Part shown: positions 1 through 5,399 of the stretch, piece after piece
Numbering within the stretch: position 1 is the first letter of the stretch
Layout: each line of letters begins with the position of its first letter
Origin: an uncultured Oscillospiraceae bacterium
Lineage (GTDB): Bacteria > Bacillota > Clostridia > Oscillospirales > Acutalibacteraceae
Length of the DNA: 5,399 nucleotides
NCBI GenBank assembly: GCA_902462665.1
Contig: CABQCM010000120.1
Coordinates: 1-5,399, forward strand
Direction of reading: 5' to 3'
Program-made: the position numbers and the translations under genes
Notes under the pieces: generated by a model
Database searches by the model: none
The model's input: only the letters and a program-made list of their open reading frames with translations
What the model was told of the DNA's origin: nothing

Positions 1-1
1 T

Positions 2-454
2 TTACAGAATGATTTATCTGGTCCGGTATACCGCGCTTTCTTTTTCACTCCAGAGAACGCCACATATTTCTCCCCGCTGCCTCGGGCGCACAGCGGTAAT
101 GGCGCTGCGTTCGCCGCCTGGTTTGGGGATGGAATGCTTGTTTTGTCATTATACATCAACCGTTTTCTGGCGGCAAGAGGTTCATTTCATGAAATACCGG
201 AAAGAGCAGCACGATGCGGTGTGAGATCGTTCAGGAAACTGAAATATAAGCAAAGGATCCGGAAATCTTACGCAGATACGGCGGTCAAGAATGCGAGCCT
301 TCTAGCGGAGTATATGGCAAACCAATGGAAAGGGCGACCCGACAGACGGGTCATGGATCATGGTGACATCGGCGCGTTTACGAACGGCAAAGAGCGGTCT
401 CTGTGCGGCGGGCGAACCGTACTTCCATGTTTGACGTGGATGCAAAGATCATAG
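2..454 (+). CDS. possible 3' end of an unrecognised gene (open frame, left-truncated)
   Basis: A plus-strand frame is open from the left edge for about 150 codons and ends in TAG at 452-454, long for a stretch of moderate GC. The first ~110 residues look plausibly protein-like, with an aromatic-rich start (RAFFFTPENATYF), a hydrophobic stretch near GMLVLSLYINRFLAA and a basic part (RKLKYKQRIRKSYAD). The last ~40 residues look less like a folded protein. First-position G is only mildly enriched and first-position T is high, so codon bias does not support it strongly, and third positions are much less GC-rich than in the large gene downstream. I recognise no family. It could be the C-terminal part of a gene starting left of the window, a decayed remnant, or chance. 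An internal ATG at 134 has no clear ribosome binding site. Confidence 0.25.
   Translation, partial: LQNDLSGPVYRAFFFTPENATYFSPLPRAHSGNGAAFAAWFGDGMLVLSLYINRFLAARGSFHEIPERAARCGVRSFRKLKYKQRIRKSYADTAVKNASLLAEYMANQWKGRPDRRVMDHGDIGAFTNGKERSLCGGRTVLPCLTWMQRS
336..352. repeat. short perfect inverted repeat (6-bp stem)
   Basis: GACCCG and CGGGTC are separated by ACAGA, giving a GC-rich hairpin with a 5-nt loop. No T-tract follows on either strand, so it is unlikely to be an intrinsic terminator. It lies inside the doubtful open frame that ends at 454. Confidence 0.3.
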
Positions 455-529
455 GGACTGGTCCGCATTGGAAATATCGCCAGCCGAGCCGGTGAGTGGT
501 GATTCTCCGGTCGAAATGGGGGCACAGAA

Positions 530-553
530 ATCTGGTTTGGCCGTTCACCAGAT
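530..553 (-). terminator. possible weak terminator hairpin after the small minus-strand gene
   Basis: ATCTGGT (530-536) and ACCAGAT (547-553) form a perfect 7-bp stem around a 10-nt loop. Read on the minus strand it begins about 48 nt after the stop codon of the small gene and is followed by TTCTG, a poor U-tract. Position and orientation suit a transcript end for that gene, but the stem is only moderately GC-rich and the tail is weak. Confidence 0.3.
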
Positions 554-601
554 CCAAGAGATGCTTCCACTCCCCGACCGCGCTGTAAAACTTGACTTGC
601 G

Positions 602-841
602 TCAGAGATCCCGAAGCTGTTCCAGCAATCTTTGCACCTTGCCGTCATCCACCCTTCCCTTGGCCAGAGAGAGCACCTGGGACAGGGTCATGTTGGCCGC
701 CATGGCCAGCAGAGGCGAACGCGCGAGATCAGGAAATTCTCGCACAAAAATTTGCTTTGCCTTGGGATTCTGTAAAATTTGTGCAACCCGAATGTTGCCG
801 TGATTTAGTTCCATTGTCAGTACCGTGCCTTTGTCCTGCAA
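602..841 (-). CDS. small conserved-looking helical protein of unknown function
   Basis: I do not recognise a named family. The frame encodes 79 residues from a TTG at 841, or 70 residues from an internal ATG at 814 (MELNHGNIRVAQ...), ending in TGA. The sequence is protein-like: no low-complexity runs, a central FVREFPDLARSPLLAMAANM region, and a C-terminal amphipathic stretch (LSQVLSLAKG, then VQRLLEQLRDL) that suggests two helices joined by a short turn. There is no signal peptide, membrane segment or cysteine, so a soluble cytosolic protein is likely. Start choice: AAAGGA sits 5 nt before the TTG, whereas the closest purine run before the ATG (AAAGG) is 13 nt away. The ATG still gives the more natural N-terminus, so the start is unsettled. 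It is transcribed away from the large synthase gene, so a shared operon is excluded; a shared control region is possible. Its size and helical make-up would fit a small regulatory or adaptor protein, but nothing shows that. Confidence 0.65.
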   Translation of the reverse strand: MQDKGTVLTMELNHGNIRVAQILQNPKAKQIFVREFPDLARSPLLAMAANMTLSQVLSLAKGRVDDGKVQRLLEQLRDL

Positions 842-846
842 AGGCT

Positions 847-852
847 TCCTTT
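847..852 (-). promoter_or_regulatory. ribosome binding site favouring a TTG start
   Basis: On the minus strand AAAGGA lies 5 nt upstream of the TTG at 841-839. This is better spaced than anything in front of the ATG at 814 and is the main argument for the 79-residue form. Confidence 0.4.
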
Positions 853-943
853 CATTCCAAAGTTAACGCTCCTGCCGCGGTTGCTCTGGCGGCGAGGGAG
901 TATTTCATTCTATGCCCGTTTCTCCCGGCAAGTGCGATTTCAA

Positions 944-975
944 AACAATAAAAAACGCCGAAAAAAGGCATTGTT
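944..975. repeat. imperfect inverted repeat in the divergent intergenic region
   Basis: AACAAT (944-949) pairs with ATTGTT (970-975), and an inner GCC (957-959) pairs with GGC (967-969). The left arm carries a 7-nt A-rich bulge. Read on the minus strand, the inner stem is followed by GTTTTTT and then ATTGTTTT, which resembles an intrinsic terminator, yet no minus-strand gene is seen to its right. It may act as an insulator between the divergent units or be part of an RNA leader. Confidence 0.25.
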
Positions 976-1004
976 CCCATGCGCTCCGCTGCGCGGAATT
1001 TTTT
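974..1004 (+). terminator. possible plus-strand intrinsic terminator or attenuator
   Basis: TTCC (974-977) and GCGC (981-984) on the left can pair with the continuous right arm GCGCGGAA (991-998), leaving a 6-nt loop and a 3-nt bulge. Six Ts follow immediately (999-1004). An alternative small stem, CCGC with GCGG (986-996), uses the same T-tract. It lies about 90 nt upstream of the synthase start. If the synthase promoter is downstream, this ends rightward transcription from the left; if the promoter is upstream, it would sit in the leader as an attenuator. I cannot tell which. Confidence 0.35.
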
Positions 1005-1088
1005 CCACCCGGCGGGACAAACTAGAACAACAGGATAATGGGCTTTCACCGCGTACTTTACAAAAGCGGTTTGGAATCCAAGCGCAAT

Positions 1089-1095
1089 GGAAAGG
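1089..1095 (+). promoter_or_regulatory. candidate ribosome binding site of the synthase gene
   Basis: GGAAAGG is the only Shine-Dalgarno-like run near the start. It is 1 nt before the in-frame ATG at 1097, too close, and 13 nt before the next in-frame ATG at 1109, rather far but usable. This tilts the start towards 1109 without settling it. A third ATG at 1087 is out of frame. Confidence 0.35.
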
Positions 1096-1096
1096 C

Positions 1097-4000
1097 ATGG
1101 GATACAGCATGGGACATTCATCACAACGCGCCGTACCGGCGCAGACGGGACGGCGGCTGGCAGGACAGGTAAAAGCAGACCGCCGCGCTTTGCTCAAGGC
1201 TTATCGCATCGTGGTCGAGGGAGAACGCCGCGGCGCGGAGGAATGGTTGAGAGACAACTATTATCTGCTCGAACGCGCGGCCGCGTCGGCCCAGCGGGAT
1301 TTGAAAAGGCTGCCCGCGCTGCCCTGCCTTGACGGCCGGCCGGTGATTTACGATTTGTGCGAGACGGCGGTGCGCTCTGAGCGGGGAGACCAGACGCTGG
1401 AACAGGCCTTGTGTGAAAATCTCGAGGCCTGCGGCGGGGAATTTTCCTCCCGCGAGCTGGAACTGTGCGGCCTCTTTTTGCAGACGGCCTTGATTCACCA
1501 GGCGGCCGCCAGCCTCCACCGTGAGGACAATGCCTTTGGCCATGCGGTCGAGGGGATTCGCCAGGTGACTTCGCTGGACGTCGAGGAGCTCATCGCCCGC
1601 TTCTGCCCGCTTGAGAAGCTGCTCGCAGATGATCCGGCCGGGGTATACATGGCCATGAGCAAGGAGACCCGCGCGCTCTACCGGCGAACCTGCGCCCGCC
1701 GTGCGCAGAAGGAGGGAATCTCCGAGGCGGATTTTGCCCGCCGCGCGTTGTCTCTCTCGCAAAAGGAAACCGACCCCCGCCGCCGGCATGTGGGGTATTT
1801 TATTCTGGAAACCGACCCCAAACGCGCGGCCCTGCGCCGCCGCGGCCGGCTGATGCTCTGGCTGCGCGCGCTGCTTCCGCTGGCGGCTGCGGCTGTCCTT
1901 GCCTGGCTGCTGGGCGCGTGGTGGCTCACGGTGTTGCTTTATCTTCCCCTCTTTGCCATCCTTCGGCCGGGAATCGAGTGGCTGTCGGTCAAAGGGGTCT
2001 CACCGGCAATGCTGCCCCGCATGGAGTTGGACGGCCGGGTGCCCGAGAGCGCGCCCACCCTCGTCACCGTTTCCTGCTTGTTACCCAAGCCGGACGGGGC
2101 GGACGAGCTTTGCGCCCATCTCGAGGCCCTCTGGCGGGGCTGCGGTGTAGGGGATATCCGCTTTTGTCTGCTGGCCGACCTCAAGCAATCCGAGCTGCCC
2201 CGACGACCGGAGGACGCGCCCGCTATCGAAGCTCTGGCCAAGGGAGTGGAGCGGCTCAACCAGCGGCACGGCGAGCACTTTTATCTCTTTGTGCGCCCCC
2301 GCGTCATGGTCGCTACCCAAAACGCCTACGCCGGATGGGAGCGCAAGCGGGGCGCTATCGCCCAATTGATTCGCTATACCCGTGGAGACCAAGTGGATTT
2401 TCTGCGGGTGGTGGGGGACTCCCGCTTTCTGCCCCGCGTCAAATACATTGTCGCGTTGGACGCGGATACCCGCCTTCAGATGGATGCGGCGGCCGAGCTG
2501 GTCTCGATTGCCGAGCATCCCCTCAACCGGCCGGTGATCGACCGCAGTCGCGGTGTGGTCACGGCTGGTTACGGCATCATTGCTCCCCGCGTGGAAACCG
2601 ACATTCATTCGGCCGGGCGCACCTTCTTTTCCCGCATCATGACCGGGGCGGGCGGGGTGTCGGCCTACGATACCGTGTCGGGTAATTTTTATGCCGACTG
2701 CTTTGGCCGCGGCATTTTCGCCGGCAAAGGGCTGATCGACGTGGTGGCTTTTCTGGAATGCATGGAGGGCGCGCTGCCCCGCGAACGGGTGCTCAGCCAC
2801 GATGTGATTGAAGGAGGCTTTCTGCGCTGCGCCTTTGCCTCCGATGTGGCCGCCACCGACGGCTGTCCGGCTGCCGCCGACGCCTGGAATATGCGCCAGC
2901 ACCGCTGGATTCGCGGGGATGTGCAGAATATTCTGTGGCTTTTTGGCCGCATTCCCGACGAACGTGGGGTGCGGCGCAATCCCTTTGACGCGCTCACCCG
3001 CTTTTTTCTTCTGGATAACCTGGTGCGGGCGTTGACCGACGTCGCCATCCCGGTTCTTCTCATCCCTGCCCTCTTTTTGCCGGGCGATTGGGCGCTGGTG
3101 CTCGTTTGTATCGCGGCTTCTGCGGCGTCCGGCCTCTTTTCGGCGATTGGTTCGCTGGTGCGGGGCGGCCTCTCGATGCTCTCACGCCGGTATTATTCCC
3201 ACGTGCTGCCCGACGCGGTGTCGGCCTTCGCTCGCGCGGGCTTGTCGGTGGTATTGTCGGTGCAGGCGGCGGCGGTGGCGTTTGACGCGCTGATGCGCGG
3301 ACTCTGGCGGCAGCTGGTATCCCGCCGCAACCTGCTCGAATGGGTGACGGCGGCCGAAGCCGACCGCCGCCATAAAGGCACCTTTCTCCACGCGCTGCGC
3401 CGCTGCTGGCAAAGCGTGGTCGTCGGGGCGGCGCTGGCTGTCTTTTTCGGCGGCTGGCTGCGCCTGTTCGGCCTGATTGTGTTGGCAAGCCCCATCCTGC
3501 TTTGGTTGACCGCCCGGCCGGTACGCGGGGACGCAATCCGTCTGAGCGAGAACGAGCGGGATGAAATCCGTTCCTACGCCGCGGCCATGTGGCGTTATTA
3601 CGATCGCTACTGCCGTGCGGGCGACCACTACCTGCCCCCCGACAATGTGCAGGAATCCCCCGTGCATGCCGTCGCCCACCGCACCTCCCCCACCAACATC
3701 GGCCTTAGTATGCTGTGCACCCTCTGCGCGCGGGATCTCGGGCTGATTGACAGCGAGGGATTGTGCGAGCGGCTGTGCCGCACCCTTGACGCGGTCGAGC
3801 GGCTGGAAACCTGGGAGGGCAACCTGCTCAACTGGTATGACACCAAAACCCTGCGCACCATGCATCCGCGCTTTTGCTCGGCCGTCGATTCGGGCAACTT
3901 TGTCTGCTGCCTGGTCGCGCTGCGCGAGGGATTGATGGAATACCTCCCCGATCAGCCCGCCCTGCATGCGGTCTGCGAGCGGCTGAAGACAATCATCGAG

Positions 4001-5399
4001 CGCACCAACCTTGCCGCTATGTACGACCCCAAAAAGCGGCTGTTTCACATTGGATTCGACCTGGAAACCGGTAAACTTTCCTCCTCCTACTACGACCTGC
4101 TCATGAGCGAGGCGCGCATGATGAGCTATTTTGCCGTCGCGCGGCGGCAGGTGCCCAAAAAGCACTGGGGCGCGCTGGGGCGTACCCTTGCCGGCGAGGG
4201 CCGGTACGCCGGAGCGGTATCCTGGACGGGTACCATGTTTGAATATTATATGCCCCACCTGCTGCTGCCGGCCTGGGAGGGATCTCTGCTGTACGAATCC
4301 CTCGGCTTCTGTCTTTACTGCCAGCGCAGAAAGGCTTCCGAACGGGGGCTTCCCTGGGGCTGCTCGGAGAGCGCCTATTACGCCTTTGACCCTCAGTTTC
4401 AATACCAGTATAAGGCCCACGGCATCCAACGTCTGGGTCTCAAGCGCATGCCCGGCAGAGAGTATGTCATCTCGCCCTATTCTACCTTTTTGACCCTGCC
4501 CATGCATCCGCAGGCCGCCATGCGCAACCTGCGCCGGCTCAAAAAATTGGGAGCAACGGGGGAATTCGGCTTTTACGAGGCCATTGATTTTACCTCCAAA
4601 CGGTGCGGCGGCGCGCCCTATGCCGTCGTGCGCAGTTATATGGCCCACCATGTGGGTATGAGCTTGTGCGCGCTGGTCAACGCCTTGTCGGACAACCTGC
4701 TGCAAAAGCGTTTTTTGCGCGGCGAGATGGCGGCGGCGGAGGAGCTGCTCAAGGAATCGGTTCCCTCCGGCGCGGCGGTGTTTGAGGATGTCGTGCGCCG
4801 GGACGCGCCCGAAAAACCGGGGCGCACGACCAATCAGATTGAAGAATACGACGACATTCATCCCCGCGCCCCCCGTATGCATCTGCTCTCGGGGGCGGGG
4901 TATACCCTGCTGCTGTCGGACAACGGCTCGAGCGTGTCCATGTGCCAGGGTGTGGATATCACCCGCCGCAGTACCGACGTGCTGCGCCGACCCCAAGGCG
5001 TTTTTGCCGTGGTGGAGGGCGCCGGGGTGCGTTTCGGCCTTTCCCGCGCGCCCGATTACCGCGAAGCGGCCGCTCATCGGGTAGAATTTGCTCCCTCCTA
5101 CGCTGCTTTTTATGCCCGCAAGGGAGTGCTCGAGGGCGGGGTGTCGGCCTCGGTGCATCCCAGCATTCCCTGCGAACGCCGCACGGTGCAGGTGCGCAAT
5201 CACTCTTCCAAAAAAATCGAGGCGGGGGTGTTGCTCTATTTTGAACCCAGTCTCGCCCGCACCGATGCCGCCGCTGCGCATCCGGCCTTTTCGGCCTTGT
5301 TTTTAGAAAAAAATTACGACCCCGGATTGCGGGTGCTGACCTTTTCCCGCCGCACGCGGGAGGGAGAATCCCCCGTGAGCATCGCGGTCGGTTTTGCCG
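1097..5399 (+). CDS. cgs: cyclic beta-1,2-glucan synthase (GT84-GH189-GH94 type), 3'-truncated
   Basis: Residues are numbered from ATG 1097; ATG 1109 is the alternative start. Family enzymes are multi-pass inner-membrane proteins of roughly 2,700-2,900 residues that elongate a beta-1,2-glucan from UDP-glucose and cyclise it. About 1,434 residues, half the usual length, are visible. An N-terminal helical region carries EEWLRDNYYLLER (48-60), a family hallmark, and later DPRRRHVGYFIL. Hydrophobic segments follow at about 254-295. The GT84 domain starts near 320 (PTLVTVSCLLPKP) and has the metal/UDP-binding DAD at 455-457 (VALDADTRL), LSHDVIEG (HD at 568-569) and QHRWIRGD (601-608), as in processive GT-A glycosyltransferases. 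More membrane segments lie at about 646-690, 711-731 and 773-806, with the typical RRNLLEWVTAAEAD at 743-756. The GH189-type cyclisation domain covers about 816-1200: HRTSPTNIGL (861-870), SSYYDLLMSEAR (about 997), GTMFEYYMP (Glu1049), WGCSESAY (Glu1091), FGFYEAIDF (Glu1161) and YMAHHVGMS (His1184-1185). From about 1258 a beta-rich part (HLLSGAGYTLLLSDNG) matches the GH94 N-terminal sandwich; the phosphorylase catalytic part lies outside. No frameshift or internal stop is seen. Domain identity is secure; the start and the product's ring size are not. Confidence 0.93.
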   Translation, partial: MGYSMGHSSQRAVPAQTGRRLAGQVKADRRALLKAYRIVVEGERRGAEEWLRDNYYLLERAAASAQRDLKRLPALPCLDGRPVIYDLCETAVRSERGDQTLEQALCENLEACGGEFSSRELELCGLFLQTALIHQAAASLHREDNAFGHAVEGIRQVTSLDVEELIARFCPLEKLLADDPAGVYMAMSKETRALYRRTCARRAQKEGISEADFARRALSLSQKETDPRRRHVGYFILETDPKRAALRRRGRLMLWLRALLPLAAAAVLAWLLGAWWLTVLLYLPLFAILRPGIEWLSVKGVSPAMLPRMELDGRVPESAPTLVTVSCLLPKPDGADELCAHLEALWRGCGVGDIRFCLLADLKQSELPRRPEDAPAIEALAKGVERLNQRHGEHFYLFVRPRVMVATQNAYAGWERKRGAIAQLIRYTRGDQVDFLRVVGDSRFLPRVKYIVALDADTRLQMDAAAELVSIAEHPLNRPVIDRSRGVVTAGYGIIAPRVETDIHSAGRTFFSRIMTGAGGVSAYDTVSGNFYADCFGRGIFAGKGLIDVVAFLECMEGALPRERVLSHDVIEGGFLRCAFASDVAATDGCPAAADAWNMRQHRWIRGDVQNILWLFGRIPDERGVRRNPFDALTRFFLLDNLVRALTDVAIPVLLIPALFLPGDWALVLVCIAASAASGLFSAIGSLVRGGLSMLSRRYYSHVLPDAVSAFARAGLSVVLSVQAAAVAFDALMRGLWRQLVSRRNLLEWVTAAEADRRHKGTFLHALRRCWQSVVVGAALAVFFGGWLRLFGLIVLASPILLWLTARPVRGDAIRLSENERDEIRSYAAAMWRYYDRYCRAGDHYLPPDNVQESPVHAVAHRTSPTNIGLSMLCTLCARDLGLIDSEGLCERLCRTLDAVERLETWEGNLLNWYDTKTLRTMHPRFCSAVDSGNFVCCLVALREGLMEYLPDQPALHAVCERLKTIIERTNLAAMYDPKKRLFHIGFDLETGKLSSSYYDLLMSEARMMSYFAVARRQVPKKHWGALGRTLAGEGRYAGAVSWTGTMFEYYMPHLLLPAWEGSLLYESLGFCLYCQRRKASERGLPWGCSESAYYAFDPQFQYQYKAHGIQRLGLKRMPGREYVISPYSTFLTLPMHPQAAMRNLRRLKKLGATGEFGFYEAIDFTSKRCGGAPYAVVRSYMAHHVGMSLCALVNALSDNLLQKRFLRGEMAAAEELLKESVPSGAAVFEDVVRRDAPEKPGRTTNQIEEYDDIHPRAPRMHLLSGAGYTLLLSDNGSSVSMCQGVDITRRSTDVLRRPQGVFAVVEGAGVRFGLSRAPDYREAAAHRVEFAPSYAAFYARKGVLEGGVSASVHPSIPCERRTVQVRNHSSKKIEAGVLLYFEPSLARTDAAAAHPAFSALFLEKNYDPGLRVLTFSRRTREGESPVSIAVGFA

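Noticed and set aside
476..525. A tRNA-like look around CCGGTCGAAATGGGGG
   Set aside because: No acceptor, D or anticodon stem could be built around it.
378..605. Minus-strand frame with a protein-like stretch (VKFYSAVGEWKHLLDLVNG) just after the small gene
   Set aside because: It has no ATG, GTG or TTG start before the interesting stretch and ends at 378. It could be a frameshifted extension of the small gene, but without homology it is best treated as chance.
592..951. Plus-strand open frame of 119 codons opposite the small minus-strand gene
   Set aside because: Its translation is rich in Pro, Cys and Ala and looks like a shadow. The minus-strand frame has the better ribosome binding site and composition.
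852..1124. Minus-strand open frame of 90 codons across the intergenic region
   Set aside because: It overlaps the synthase start and the T-tract hairpins, has no good ribosome binding site and shows no protein-like pattern.
1121..1789. Minus-strand open frame of 222 codons
   Set aside because: It is antisense to the N-terminal region of the synthase, which shows family motifs (EEWLRDNYYLLER, HVGYFIL). It is a shadow.
1918..2685. Plus-strand open frame of 255 codons in another frame
   Set aside because: It overlaps the GT84 region out of frame and its translation is rich in Arg, Gly and Pro with no motifs.
2081..2902. Minus-strand open frame of 273 codons
   Set aside because: It is antisense to the GT84 domain, where the sense frame carries DAD, LSHD and QHRW. 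It is a shadow.
3182..5281. A 699-codon open frame on the minus strand, antisense to the synthase
   Set aside because: It lies wholly opposite a strongly recognised coding frame. GC-rich third positions in the sense gene remove stops from the antisense frame. Its translation is rich in Gly, His, Arg and Ala with no recognisable domain.
1..5399. CRISPR arrays, insertion sequences, attachment sites or rRNA
   Set aside because: No regularly spaced direct repeats, terminal inverted repeats with a transposase, or RNA gene signatures were seen on either strand.

Overview
This window is dominated by one very large gene on the plus strand. It enters at about position 1097 and runs off the right edge still open, with more than 1,430 codons visible. 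The translation reads as a cyclic beta-1,2-glucan synthase of the NdvB/ChvB/Cgs type. The visible order is an N-terminal helical region, membrane segments, a GT84 UDP-glucose glucosyltransferase domain, more membrane segments, a GH189-type cyclisation (glucoamylase-like) domain, and the start of a GH94-type beta-sandwich. The rest of the GH94 part lies beyond the window.

Left of it, and divergently oriented, is a small minus-strand gene (602-841) for a helical protein of 70-79 residues that I cannot assign to a function. The 255-bp gap between the two start regions holds inverted repeats and T-tract hairpins, including a possible plus-strand terminator at 974-1004. I found no convincing promoter there.

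The first 600 bases are lower in GC and carry no recognised gene. One plus-strand frame stays open from the left edge to a stop at 454 and could be the 3' end of a gene or a decayed remnant, but its codon bias is weak. Two short perfect hairpins lie in this stretch. The one at 530-553 is placed to end the transcript of the small minus-strand gene.

The likely source is a GC-rich member of the Clostridia (Oscillospiraceae-like or related). This is an inference from the style of the synthase sequence, the AGGA-type ribosome binding site, the possible TTG start and the small orphan protein. There is no rRNA or other taxonomic marker. Functionally, the synthase would use cytosolic UDP-glucose to build beta-1,2-linked glucan chains and close them into rings. 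Nothing visible here shows an exporter, a regulator or a beta-1,2-glucan degradation enzyme beside it.
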